Source: Deltaproteobacteria bacterium (GTDB lineage: Bacteria > Myxococcota_A > Polyangia > JAAYKL01). Taken from it: a stretch of 48,111 nucleotides of DNA. Under the pieces are notes generated by a model that saw only the letters and a list, made by a program, of their open reading frames with translations, did not search any database and had not been told where the DNA came from. A program made the position numbers and the translations under genes. Below, piece by piece: positions 13,999 through 22,538 of the stretch. The stretch is from contig JAQTNF010000020.1 in the NCBI GenBank assembly GCA_028713995.1, positions 1-48,111 of the forward strand, given 5' to 3'. Each line of letters starts with the position of its first letter. Position 1 is the first letter of the stretch.

Positions 13999-15327
13999 AT
14001 GGCTTCCGCGACGAGACGCCTCGCGTTCGGTGCGACGCTCGCCTTCGTGGCCGCGCTCTCCGGGTGCGCCGGGGCTCCGGACCGCGCGGACGCCGGGAAG
14101 GACGCCTCCGATACCGCGGGCACGGACACCTCCGACACCGCGGACACGGAAACTTTCGACACGGCGAGCGACGGCGGCCCCGATTCGTCCGGCCCCGACG
14201 GCGGCCCCGACGCCAGCGCCGATGCCGGCGCATGCACGGGCGAGGAGCCCTTGTGCGCGGGCGAGACGGTTGTCTCGTGCGTGGACGGTTCGCGCGAGGA
14301 GACGCCGTGCGGCAAGGGTACGTTCTGCAACTACGGGGCGTGCGAGAAGTCGCAGGTCAATCTGCCAAAGGACGCCGCGCCCCACAACTTCAAGTCCGAG
14401 TGGTGGTACTACACGGGCCATGTGGCGGACGGCGAGCAGCGCTACGGCTTCGAGGTCACGATCTTCAAATACAACTTGAGCGTGTTCAAGGGCTACATGT
14501 GTCACGTGGCCGTGCTCGACGTGAACGCGGGCGAGCATTACCACACGGACGAGATCGCTGTGGCTCCTTCGAAATGGCAGAGCGCCCCGATCGTGCTCGC
14601 CGTGGGCTCGTGCCGCTTCGAGCTCGACGGCGAGGGGCATGATCACATCAAGGGCACCATCGCCAAGGGCAAGGAGAAGGACAAGAAGGGCGCGCCGTGG
14701 ATCGTAGACCTCTCGTTCGATCCCCAGAAGCGGCCGGCCCTGCACGGCGACGGCGGCTTCATCCCCATGAGCGACTCTGGGGGCACGAGTTGGTACTATT
14801 CCTACACGCGGATGGACGCCGTTGGCACGATCGCGACCCCGGACGGCGTGCGCGACGTCGCGGGCATCGGATGGATGGATCACCAATGGGGGGCGTTCGA
14901 CGTGATGACCGCGTTCAAGGGTTGGGACTGGTGGAGCATGCAGCTCGACGACGGGTACGAGATCATGCTGTTCCAGTTCCGCAACTGGCAGGATGTGCTC
15001 GTCACGCAGGCCGGCACCGTGATGGATCCGAAGGGAAACCAAGTCACGTTCGAGGGCCTCGATTCCTTCTCCATCTCGTCGCGCCGCACGTGGCCGAGCC
15101 CGCACACGGACGGCGTCTACCCGCTCGATTGGGACATCGCGATCGTCGCGGGTGACTGGGCTCTCGACGTCCTCGTGGGTGTGGACGACCAGGAGATGTA
15201 CAACCCGGCCCAGAATTACTGGGAAGGCGCGACGGCGATCTCCGGCTGGCGCGGCGGCACCGCGGTCGTCGGGGTGGGCTACACCGAGCTCACGGGCTAC
15301 GCGAGCGACCTGCTCGATCCCCCATAA
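13999..15327 (+). CDS. lipoprotein with CrtC/AttH-type lipocalin-like domain
   Basis: 442 residues. A lipoprotein signal peptide with lipobox LSGC is followed by an Asp/Thr/Gly/Pro-rich linker of about 55 residues, then a short Cys-containing segment. From about residue 120 comes the diagnostic segment SEWWYYTGHV of the CrtC (carotenoid 1,2-hydratase)/AttH fold, two lipocalin-like barrels. Later segments (GIGWMDHQWGAFD, WDWWSMQLDDGYEIMLFQ) continue this family. CrtC hydrates carotenoid psi-ends; AttH relatives include many uncharacterised proteins, so hydratase activity is only a possibility. Anchored at a membrane, and encoded 2 bp after the porin gene. The linker resembles those of other surface lipoproteins in this window. 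Confidence 0.78.
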   Translation: MASATRRLAFGATLAFVAALSGCAGAPDRADAGKDASDTAGTDTSDTADTETFDTASDGGPDSSGPDGGPDASADAGACTGEEPLCAGETVVSCVDGSREETPCGKGTFCNYGACEKSQVNLPKDAAPHNFKSEWWYYTGHVADGEQRYGFEVTIFKYNLSVFKGYMCHVAVLDVNAGEHYHTDEIAVAPSKWQSAPIVLAVGSCRFELDGEGHDHIKGTIAKGKEKDKKGAPWIVDLSFDPQKRPALHGDGGFIPMSDSGGTSWYYSYTRMDAVGTIATPDGVRDVAGIGWMDHQWGAFDVMTAFKGWDWWSMQLDDGYEIMLFQFRNWQDVLVTQAGTVMDPKGNQVTFEGLDSFSISSRRTWPSPHTDGVYPLDWDIAIVAGDWALDVLVGVDDQEMYNPAQNYWEGATAISGWRGGTAVVGVGYTELTGYASDLLDPP

Positions 15328-15338
15328 GCGGCTTGCAG

Positions 15339-16625
15339 ATGCCCGTGGTCGCCGGAATCCGCCTCGAGTTCATCCTCTTCGGCCTGACGCTCCTCGGCGT
15401 GGCGGTGTTCCACAGGCGGACGTTCTGGGTCGCGATCGGTGGCATGGCGGTCGTGCTCGCGTACAAGCTCATCCTCGATCCGGGTTTCCACCTCGCGGAA
15501 CACTTCCTCGGCGCGCGCCCCGTCCTCGACCAGATCGTCCACAAGGAGCTGCGCGAGGGCGAATGGCCCATCGTCGTGAACCTCCTCGGCCTGCTCCTCG
15601 GCTTTGCGATCCTGGCAAGGATCTTCGAGGAGTCGGGCGTGCCCGACGTCATGCCGCGCTGGCTCCCGGACGACTGGAAGGGCCCGTTCGTGCTGCTCGT
15701 GTTCGTTTTCGTGCTGTCCTCGTTCCTCGACAACATCGCCGCGGCGCTCATCGGCGGCACCATCGCGCTCGCCGTGTTCGATGGGAAGGTGCACCTCGGC
15801 TACTTGGCGGCCCTCGTGGCGGCGAGCAACGCGGGCGGCTCGGGCTCGGTCGTGGGCGACACCACCACCACCATGATGTGGATCGACGGCGTGAGCCCGT
15901 TCAACGTATTGCACGCCTACGTGGCCGCGCTCGCCGCGCTCGTCTTCCTGGCCTTCTTCGCCTCGCGGCAACAGGACAGATACTGCCGCATACAAAAGGA
16001 TCCGCGGCCCGGCGCCAGGGTCGACTGGAGACGGCTCGCGGTGGTGGCGCTCATCCTCGTGGGCGCCATCCTCGGCAACGTGCTCTTCGACATGCCTGCG
16101 GTCGGCGTCTGGGTCGCCATCCTCTTCGGCCGCCTCCTGCGCCCGATACCGTGGAAGGAGGCGCGAGGCGCGCTTTTCGGCGCCGCGTTCCTGCTCAGCC
16201 TGGTCATGTGCGCGTCGCTCATGCCCGTGGACGAGCTTCCGCCAGCGTCGTGGCGCACGGCGTTCGCGCTGGGGTTCGTGTCCGCGGCCTTCGACAACAT
16301 CCCGCTCACCAAGCTGTGCCTGGACCAGGGCTGCTACGACTGGGGCATGCTCGCGTATGCGGTGGGATTCGGCGGGTCCATGATCTGGTTCGGCTCATCA
16401 GCGGGAGTGGCTCTGTGCAACCGGTTCCCCGAGGGGCGCAACGTGTTCCTGTGGTTGCGTCGGGGCTGGCATGTCGCGGCGGGCTACGTCATCGGGTTCT
16501 TCCTGCTCCTCGCGCTCCTCGGCTGGGAACCGGCCGACACCAGGGAGAAGAGCGCCTCCGCATGCACGCCACAAGGTGAAGCCTCACCCGCCCTCCCGGA
16601 CGAGAGCCCATCCCGCGGTCTTTGA
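15339..16625 (+). CDS. NhaD/ArsB-superfamily ion transporter
   Basis: About 428 residues with some 10-11 hydrophobic segments. Two signature regions of the ion-transporter superfamily are present. One is SSFLDNIAAALIGGTIA followed by NAGGSGSVVGDTTTTMMWI, close to the NhaD Na+/H+ antiporter pattern. The other is the second-half repeat AAFDNIPLTKLCLDQG. The inverted repeated DN-containing hairpins are expected for this fold. The substrate could be Na+/H+ or an anion. ATG 15339 is used; an alternative TTG lies 6 bp upstream. It follows the lipoprotein by 11 bp, so probably shares its transcript. The C-terminal tail is Ser/Pro-rich and not conserved. Confidence 0.7.
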   Translation: MPVVAGIRLEFILFGLTLLGVAVFHRRTFWVAIGGMAVVLAYKLILDPGFHLAEHFLGARPVLDQIVHKELREGEWPIVVNLLGLLLGFAILARIFEESGVPDVMPRWLPDDWKGPFVLLVFVFVLSSFLDNIAAALIGGTIALAVFDGKVHLGYLAALVAASNAGGSGSVVGDTTTTMMWIDGVSPFNVLHAYVAALAALVFLAFFASRQQDRYCRIQKDPRPGARVDWRRLAVVALILVGAILGNVLFDMPAVGVWVAILFGRLLRPIPWKEARGALFGAAFLLSLVMCASLMPVDELPPASWRTAFALGFVSAAFDNIPLTKLCLDQGCYDWGMLAYAVGFGGSMIWFGSSAGVALCNRFPEGRNVFLWLRRGWHVAAGYVIGFFLLLALLGWEPADTREKSASACTPQGEASPALPDESPSRGL

Positions 16626-16650
16626 GGGTTTCCGGACGTTGCGGTACAAT
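16622..16650 (+). promoter_or_regulatory. sigma70-like promoter of the beta-propeller lipoprotein gene
   Basis: TTGAGG at 16622-16627, a 17-bp spacer, and TACAAT at 16645-16650 (5 of 6 to consensus). It overlaps the stop codon of the transporter gene and lies 25 bp upstream of the lipoprotein ATG. The gene also has a strong GGAGG ribosome site. Confidence 0.6.
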
Positions 16651-16674
16651 GAAACTTCACCACGGAGGTGAACC

Positions 16675-18171
16675 ATGAGGAACATGGCAATGCTCGCGAC
16701 GGTCGGTGTGCTCGCGATGTTCGGCTGTGAGTCGGGGACATCCGTGGGAGGAGGCGTGGGAGGGGACGATACGACCTCCGGCGGCACCGACACCGGCTCC
16801 ACCGCGGACGCGGACACTGATACCGACACTGATACCGATACCGATTCGGATACCGACAGTGATACCGATAGCGACGTGAATCTCGACGGCGGCACGACCG
16901 ATGACTGCGTCGACAAGGACAGCGACGGGTGGTGCGCGCCGCTCGACTGCAACGACAGCGACGTCAACGTGAACCCCAACCAAATCGAGAACGAGACCAA
17001 TGGGATTGACGACGACTGCGACGGTGAGACCGACGAGGACGACGGCGTCACGACGGACACCAACAGCAACGGGTGCCCGGCGAACGCGATCTCGTACATC
17101 TGGATCGCCAACACCGGCGACCCGGACGCCAGCCTACCGGATGAAGGCACCCTCTCGAAGGTCGAGACCGCGACCGGCATCGAAGTGGGCCGCTACATCA
17201 CGAGCCCCCAGGGAGCAGACGGCGACCCGTCCCGCACCTCGGTCAACCTGCACGGCGACATGGTGGTGACGAACCGCAGCCCGGCATACGGCAAGTCGTC
17301 GGTGACCAAGTTCGCGGCCGACACCGACGACTGCATCGACCGGGACAGCGACAGCGTGATCGAGACGTCGATCGGGCCGAACGACGTGCTGCCCTGGGGC
17401 GAGGACGAGTGCATGATCTGGAACACGCCCTTGCCCGGGCCGCTCGGCGCGAACTCGGCCTGCGGGGCGAGGGCCACGGCCTGGGACGGCCAGGAAAATC
17501 CGGACACGGGCAAGGGAGGGCACGTCTTCATCGGCGCCATGGACACGCGCAAGATCTTCAAGATCGACGGCGACACGGGCGCCATCCTCGACACCGGCAC
17601 GGCGCCGGCATCGGTCCCGCCTTACGGAGGCGCGGTCGACAGCCAGGGCAATTTCTGGATCGTGGCGATGACGTGCACGGTGGGTCTGTGCAACGTGGCG
17701 CGGGTCAAGATGTCCGACCTCACGTCTCAGGTCTTCAAGGTCCATTGCGGCTATGGCATCTCGGTCGACTCCAAAGGGCGCGTGTGGACCGCGGGGCTCA
17801 ACTGCGTGTCGCGCCTCGACCCGAACGTGACGCCGGCGAAGAACGTGTGGGCAAACGTGCTCGGGTTCAACCGCGGTGTTGCCGTGGACGGCAACGGGTC
17901 GGTGTGGGCGGCCGGAACCAGCGGCAACCTGGTGCAGGTCGACGAGGACACGTTGCAGATCAAGCACAACAAGGGGCTCGGCAAGGCCGAAATGGTCGGC
18001 GTGGCGGTCGACTGCGACGGCTACGTATGGGTGGTCTCCCAGGGCGGGAGCGAGGCCTACCGCGTCGATCCGGTGACCTACCAGAAGATGACCGTGCCCA
18101 TCGGCCCGCACCCCTACACTTACAGCGACATGACCGGCATGCAGCTGCGCAACGCGGTGCAGGTCGAGTAG
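16675..18171 (+). CDS. surface lipoprotein: one MopE motif plus Vgb/NHL-like beta-propeller
   Basis: 498 residues. A signal peptide with lipobox MFGC is followed by a linker dominated by Asp-Thr and Asp-Ser dipeptides. Next comes one copy of the MopE-type metal-binding motif (CNDSDVNVNPNQ, then GIDDDCDGETDE). From about residue 140 to the end, repeated blades occur (YIWIANTG, HVFIGAM, NFWIVAM, RVWTAGL, SVWAAGT, YVWVVSQ), each with a VD-GN-W pattern, like the Vgb/NHL-type seven-bladed propeller. Likely displayed on the outer surface; no catalytic residues can be assigned. GGAGG lies 7 nt before the ATG. Its stop is 7 bp from the convergent anti-sigma gene. Confidence 0.75.
   Translation: MRNMAMLATVGVLAMFGCESGTSVGGGVGGDDTTSGGTDTGSTADADTDTDTDTDTDSDTDSDTDSDVNLDGGTTDDCVDKDSDGWCAPLDCNDSDVNVNPNQIENETNGIDDDCDGETDEDDGVTTDTNSNGCPANAISYIWIANTGDPDASLPDEGTLSKVETATGIEVGRYITSPQGADGDPSRTSVNLHGDMVVTNRSPAYGKSSVTKFAADTDDCIDRDSDSVIETSIGPNDVLPWGEDECMIWNTPLPGPLGANSACGARATAWDGQENPDTGKGGHVFIGAMDTRKIFKIDGDTGAILDTGTAPASVPPYGGAVDSQGNFWIVAMTCTVGLCNVARVKMSDLTSQVFKVHCGYGISVDSKGRVWTAGLNCVSRLDPNVTPAKNVWANVLGFNRGVAVDGNGSVWAAGTSGNLVQVDEDTLQIKHNKGLGKAEMVGVAVDCDGYVWVVSQGGSEAYRVDPVTYQKMTVPIGPHPYTYSDMTGMQLRNAVQVE
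16812..16876 (+). repeat. degenerate hexamer repeat coding (Asp-Thr/Ser)n linker
   Basis: Imperfect tandem units of GATACC, GACACT, GATTCG and GACAGT encode alternating Asp-Thr and Asp-Ser. Because units are 6 bp, gain or loss keeps the reading frame and changes only linker length. Confidence 0.7.
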
Positions 18172-18178
18172 GCGCCGC

Positions 18179-18646
18179 TCACTCCTTCTTCGCGGCTCCT
18201 TGGGGATTCGCCGTGGCAGGCGGTTCGAGCTTCACCGGCCCGATCAGTTGGAAGGAATCATGTTCGCGCTTCTTGGCTCCGCCCTTGTCGTCCGCACCCG
18301 CGTCGGCGAACAGGAACATGTGCACGAGATAGGCGAGCACGAAGAGCATGATGAGCAGGAAGGCGAGCAGAGCGATCCTGAGGCCCAGGAAGATCTGCTC
18401 TCCGTGCACCCGGCGGGGAGAGTGGCGGCGAATCTCCCGTGCGATGTTGGTGGCGAAGTCGTCCGGGGGCGCGAGGACGCGGAGCCCGGACACCTCTCCC
18501 ACCGTCCTCTGGTAGGCCTCCCACTCGACCAGGCATTCGGGGCACGCCGCGAGGTGCTCTTCGAGCTCTTGCCGGACGTTGTCGGGCAGATCGCCGTCGT
18601 GGTAGCATGTGAAGCTGGCTCTTGCTCTTTCGTGGTCCATGCTCAC
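18179..18646 (-). CDS. membrane-anchored zinc-finger anti-sigma factor
   Basis: 155 residues. The N-terminal 60 residues contain a ZAS-type site: His in the FTCYHDG segment, then HLAACPEC (HxxxCxxC), which binds and inhibits ECF sigma factors. A single hydrophobic segment (IALLAFLLIMLFVLAYLVHMF, about residues 97-120) places the C-terminal tail outside the cytoplasm, where it could receive an envelope signal. Its ATG overlaps the sigma-factor stop by 4 bp (ATGA), the usual sigma/anti-sigma arrangement. The periplasmic tail is short (about 35 residues), so any sensing probably needs a partner. Confidence 0.85.
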   Translation of the reverse strand: MSMDHERARASFTCYHDGDLPDNVRQELEEHLAACPECLVEWEAYQRTVGEVSGLRVLAPPDDFATNIAREIRRHSPRRVHGEQIFLGLRIALLAFLLIMLFVLAYLVHMFLFADAGADDKGGAKKREHDSFQLIGPVKLEPPATANPQGAAKKE

Positions 18647-19230
18647 CTCAAATGCGGAGCCAGTCTCTCCTTGAGCGACATGCGCGCCCGGTGCAGCCTG
18701 CTCTTCACCGTGCCGGCCGCAAGCCCGGTAATCTCGGAAATCTCCTCGTAAGACATGTTCTGGATGTCACGCAGTACGAGGATCATCCGGTGCTCCTCGT
18801 CGAGCGCACCGATGGCGTCCTGGACGAACCGTTCCATCTCGAATCCCTCGACCAGTTCATCCGGTCTCGAAACGCGGGACGAGGTGCTCATCGTCCCGGA
18901 CGGCACCATGCTGCGCTCCGCGATCTCATCGAAAACCTGTCGCTCCCGATCGTGCCGGCGGCCGAGGTATTTTCGCCTGTTCTTGCAGAGGTTGTATGCG
19001 ATGCGATAGATCCACGTTGCCAGGGGAGATTCGCTGCGGAAGAGATCGATCTTGTTGAAAATCGTGAGGAACACTTCCTGGGCCAGGTCCTCGGCTTCTT
19101 CGCGCACGCCGGTCATTCGGTAGAGCAGGTTGAAGATGGGAGTCTGATATTTGGAAAGGATCTGGTCGAAGGCGCGCGGATCCCTTGCGTTGAGCCTGCG
19201 TATGAGCCGCTTTTCCGAATACGGGATCAC
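18643..19230 (-). CDS. ECF-family RNA polymerase sigma factor (RpoE-like)
   Basis: 195 residues from GTG 19230. I prefer this start because GGGGAG lies 7 nt upstream; the ATG at 19296 adds 22 residues but has no ribosome site. Region 2 is recognisable (AEDLAQEVFLTIFNKIDLF, then ATWIYRIAYNLCKNRRK, for -10 recognition and core binding). Region 4 is AIGALDEEHRMILVLRDIQN, then SYEEISEITG and TVKSRLHRARMSLKERL, the -35-binding helix-turn-helix. No sigma 1.1 or region 3, as expected for ECF. It is encoded with its anti-sigma factor and diverges from the FHA gene, which has a good RpoE-type promoter. Confidence 0.9.
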   Translation of the reverse strand: MIPYSEKRLIRRLNARDPRAFDQILSKYQTPIFNLLYRMTGVREEAEDLAQEVFLTIFNKIDLFRSESPLATWIYRIAYNLCKNRRKYLGRRHDRERQVFDEIAERSMVPSGTMSTSSRVSRPDELVEGFEMERFVQDAIGALDEEHRMILVLRDIQNMSYEEISEITGLAAGTVKSRLHRARMSLKERLAPHLR

Positions 19231-19344
19231 TGCGCTGCTCCCCAACTGCCCATGGGAATCGTTGTACGCCGCTTTGCCCGATCGAGGAACAGGCATCTGG
19301 AATCATTCAACAAACCCAGGATCCTGAAAAAAAGACGCCAGATC

Positions 19345-19372
19345 GGAACTTTTGTCCGGGAACGGTGTCTGA
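19345..19372 (+). promoter_or_regulatory. RpoE-type ECF promoter upstream of the FHA/AgmX gene
   Basis: GGAACTT at 19345-19351 and TCTGA at 19368-19372 are separated by 16 bp, matching the E. coli RpoE consensus (GGAACTT-N15-17-TCTGA). It points toward the gene at 19510, with a leader of about 130 nt. The neighbouring ECF sigma gene is the obvious candidate to use it; this link is inference. Confidence 0.6.
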
Positions 19373-19509
19373 TCCAGTGGCGCGACAAAGAAGGCATTTT
19401 AGGGTCTTCACTTTGGCTGGAAAGTGTTGTTTCATAGGTCGGGATCGCGCCGCGAAAGGCGGCGAAAGGGCGCGGCGGCTTTGCGCGCTGCGATAGACAG
19501 GAAGGGATC

Positions 19510-21453
19510 ATGAGCGCATTCGCAATTCAATTTAAGGTCTCGAAGGGCGGCACCGTGCTCCGCGAGGTCACCCTGTCCCAGAATGTCATCAAGATCGGCC
19601 GCATGGCCTCGAGCCACTTGCAGGTCGACGACGAACTCGTCTCGCGCATGCACGCCGTCATCGAGGCGGAAAGTCCCGGCCAGGTCTTCGTCATCGACCT
19701 CGGCAGCGCGACCGGAACCCTGGTCAATGGCAAGAAGGTGAACAAGTCTCCGCTCAACAGCGGCGACACGATCACGCTGGGTGGGGTCGAGATTCTCGTG
19801 ACCTTCGTTGCGGCTGCCGAGCAGGTGTCGGCGATGCCCGAGGCTTTGGCCGCTCAACCCCAGATGCCTGGTTCCCAGCAGCCCCAGATGGCCGCCTATC
19901 AGCCCCAGGTGGCGCCCATGCCGATGGGGTTCGGAGCTCCACCCGCGGCCATGCCTCCCGGCTTCGGCATGCAACAGGGCAGGGCATATGGGGCCCAACC
20001 GGCCCCCCCGGCGTCTCGCCGCCGTATCGCCACGCCGCCGGCGGTCCAGGTCGACATCAACTCGCTCGAGGACGCGTCCCAGCATGCGACCGAGGTGATC
20101 ACTCTTTGGAAGGACGCGGTCCTGCTGGTCAACATTTTCAAGGCGGGCGAGAAGAAGCCCAAAAACTTCACGATCGGCGAGGATCCGACCTGCACGTTCC
20201 CGATCACCGCCGAGGTCCTGCGCGGCCAGACCAAGCTGCCGTTGGTCGTCAACCACCTGGGAGGCGGATCAACGGTCACGATCCCACCGGATCAGCGGGG
20301 CGACGTCACATACGACGACGGCCGCCGTGTCGATCTGGCCGACATGGTTCGCAACGGCCAGGCGCAGGCCAGTGCGGAGGCCAGCGGCTGCTACGGCTTC
20401 GTTCTTCCGCCGAAGGCCCGAGTGAAGATCGACGTGGGGGATTTCACGTTTCTCGTGAACTCGGTGCCCAATCCGCGCAGGATGGTTGTTCCCATGAAGT
20501 TCGACTGGAGCAACCAGATCTTCAACGCGGCCTCTTTCGTGCTCCATTTTCTGCTGGTCTTCCTCGCTTTCTTCGACGTGCCGGATCTCCTCGGCCTGTC
20601 GCTCGACTTCCTCGACGACGCCAATCGTTCGGTCAAGTACGACATGACGCCGTTCGAGATGAAGGAAAAGGAAAAGAAGGAGGACAAGGGCGACGAGGGC
20701 AAGAAGCACAAGCTCGAGGAAGGTCAGATGGGCAAGCGCGATTCGGCAAAGACCGACAAGCACTATGCCATCAAGGGCCCACCTACCAACCCGGACCCGC
20801 GCATGGCGCGTGACATGGCCAAGGAAGCCGGCATCCTGAAGTACCTCACCGCGGCCAATACGCCGGTGTCTCCGTTCGGGGCGGAGCCCTTGGGAGTCGA
20901 TCCGGAGAACGCGCTCGGCGCCCTGCTCGGCAACCAGATCGGCGACAATTTTGGTTACGGCGGGCTGGGTCTGCGCGGCACCGGTCGCGGCGGTGGCGGC
21001 ACGGGCGAAGGCACTATCGGCCTCGGCAGCCTGGGCACCATCGGCCACGGTGCCGGCCAGGGCGGCTCGGGTTACGGTCGAGGCGCGGGCGGCCTCGGCG
21101 GACGGCGCGGCGGCGTGCCGCAGATTCGTTCCGGTGCCGCGATGGTGCAGGGCTCGTTGTCCAAGGAAGTCATCCGTCGTATCGTTCACAGGCACATCAA
21201 CGAGGTCAAGTTCTGCTACGAGCGCGTGCTGGCTTCGCGGCCGGACTTGGCCGGCCGCGTGTCCATCAAGTTCATCATCTCGGGCAGCGGCGCCGTACAG
21301 ATGGCGGCCGTGGCCGAGTCCACCATCGGAGAGCCCGGTGTGGAAAATTGCATCGCCCAAGCTGTCCGCCGCTGGGTCTTCCCGCAGCCGGAAGGCGGCG
21401 GCATCGTCATCGTCACCTATCCGTTCCAGCTCGAGTCGGGCGGCGAGGGTTGA
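19510..21453 (+). CDS. FHA-domain protein with AgmX/PglI (TonB-like) C-terminal domain
   Basis: 647 residues. The FHA phosphothreonine-binding domain occupies about residues 20-97 (KIGRMASSHLQVDD, VSRMHAVIE, DLGSATGTLVNG). A Met/Pro/Gln-rich linker (about 110-165) follows, then a conserved globular region, then one membrane helix near 337-358 (FVLHFLLVFLAFF). After the helix come a Lys/Glu-rich stretch and a Gly-rich linker (about 475-540). The C-terminal 95 residues match the AgmX/PglI_C domain (HINEVKFCYERVLASRPDLAG, VENCIAQAVRRWVFP, VTYPFQL), a TonB-like module known from myxobacterial gliding proteins. With the nearby ExbB/ExbD genes it likely transmits proton-motive force across the periplasm, gated by phosphorylation. 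An RpoE-type promoter lies upstream. Confidence 0.85.
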   Translation: MSAFAIQFKVSKGGTVLREVTLSQNVIKIGRMASSHLQVDDELVSRMHAVIEAESPGQVFVIDLGSATGTLVNGKKVNKSPLNSGDTITLGGVEILVTFVAAAEQVSAMPEALAAQPQMPGSQQPQMAAYQPQVAPMPMGFGAPPAAMPPGFGMQQGRAYGAQPAPPASRRRIATPPAVQVDINSLEDASQHATEVITLWKDAVLLVNIFKAGEKKPKNFTIGEDPTCTFPITAEVLRGQTKLPLVVNHLGGGSTVTIPPDQRGDVTYDDGRRVDLADMVRNGQAQASAEASGCYGFVLPPKARVKIDVGDFTFLVNSVPNPRRMVVPMKFDWSNQIFNAASFVLHFLLVFLAFFDVPDLLGLSLDFLDDANRSVKYDMTPFEMKEKEKKEDKGDEGKKHKLEEGQMGKRDSAKTDKHYAIKGPPTNPDPRMARDMAKEAGILKYLTAANTPVSPFGAEPLGVDPENALGALLGNQIGDNFGYGGLGLRGTGRGGGGTGEGTIGLGSLGTIGHGAGQGGSGYGRGAGGLGGRRGGVPQIRSGAAMVQGSLSKEVIRRIVHRHINEVKFCYERVLASRPDLAGRVSIKFIISGSGAVQMAAVAESTIGEPGVENCIAQAVRRWVFPQPEGGGIVIVTYPFQLESGGEG

Positions 21454-21524
21454 TCCGATCTTCCCTCGGGTTCGCTTGACATCACTCCGTTCTCTCTCAA
21501 CGCTCGCTGCTTGAGGAGGGGTTC

Positions 21525-22538
21525 GTGTTTCGCTACCTCGGACGACACAAATGGGGCGCCGTCTTCTTTGTCCTGATCGTGCTCGCGTCGATCGGATCGG
21601 CCGTCTATTTCCTTTACCGGGGCCAGGAGCGCGTGCAGCACCTCTACGTGCCCAAGCTGCTCATGATGCGCGTCGACGAGGTCCCTTTTCCCAAGGGCGG
21701 CAAGAAACCGGTCGATGTCATGGCCGGAAGGCCGGTATCCTTGACCTGTGAGAACATCACCCCGCCCACTGACATGGGGCGGCCCATGTACCGCTTTCAC
21801 GTTGCCGGCAAGACGTACGAGCGTTCCATGTGCAAACTCGATATCCCGATCCCGGGTGATCTGGGCTCCACCCAGACCGTGGGGCTCGATTACTCCGTCC
21901 GTAGCCCCGGCGGATTGACGCGCGAGATCGATCACTGGGAGTCGCTTGTCCGGCCGATTCCAGCCGGCACCTACCTGCGGATTCGCAATGTCGGAACGCG
22001 CGAAGGGCGCCCGTTCGCCAACCTGATGGTGCCGCAGGAAGTGATTCCCTATGTCGAAGGCGCGCTCAAGGTCGACGGGGATCCCAAGAACTATTTGGTC
22101 CTCTTCTTCGTGCAGGTCCTCGGCGCCGACATGCCGGTGCTGCAGGTATCGGGTCGTCCGGGCTCGGTCTCGAAATTCGAGGTCATCGCAGCGCCCCTCA
22201 CGCGCTACCGCAGATTCGGGACCGGGATGGACGGCTATGCGGCTTGGCCGCTCGAGCCGATCCAGGCCGGCGGGCCCAAGGATCAGCGGAAGATCTTCGA
22301 GATTTACGCAGGGATCTTCGAGGCCAAGAAGGTCAAGGCCATCACGGACCAGTTGCTCCGCTTCGAAGGGGTCACAGAGGATGGTCAGCCGCGGGTCAAG
22401 GTCCTTCCAAAACGGCTCGAGGATATCAAAGCGCTTGTGTGGAAGGGCTGGCTGTCCGAGCCACTGCGCGTGGTTCGCGCCGCCGAACCTCTGCCCGAGC
22501 CCATCGGATCGACTTCCGCCGCTGACTTGGAGCTGTGA
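21525..22538 (+). CDS. membrane-anchored protein of unknown function
   Basis: 337 residues from GTG 21525, preceded by GAGGAGG. A short basic N-terminus is followed by one hydrophobic segment (AVFFVLIVLASIGSAVYFLY, residues 12-31) that reads as a signal anchor, leaving about 300 residues probably outside the cytoplasm. I recognise no domain. The outer part is beta-rich in appearance with only two Cys. It lies 71 bp after the FHA/AgmX gene and its stop abuts the exbD stop with no gap. Position suggests a periplasmic partner of the TonB/Exb-like complex, but this is only context. Confidence 0.7.
   Translation: MFRYLGRHKWGAVFFVLIVLASIGSAVYFLYRGQERVQHLYVPKLLMMRVDEVPFPKGGKKPVDVMAGRPVSLTCENITPPTDMGRPMYRFHVAGKTYERSMCKLDIPIPGDLGSTQTVGLDYSVRSPGGLTREIDHWESLVRPIPAGTYLRIRNVGTREGRPFANLMVPQEVIPYVEGALKVDGDPKNYLVLFFVQVLGADMPVLQVSGRPGSVSKFEVIAAPLTRYRRFGTGMDGYAAWPLEPIQAGGPKDQRKIFEIYAGIFEAKKVKAITDQLLRFEGVTEDGQPRVKVLPKRLEDIKALVWKGWLSEPLRVVRAAEPLPEPIGSTSAADLEL

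Noticed and set aside
19411-19432. Possible sigma54 promoter (TTGGCTGG... TTGTT) upstream of the FHA gene
   Set aside because: The invariant GC of the -12 element is missing; the RpoE-type site is a far better match.
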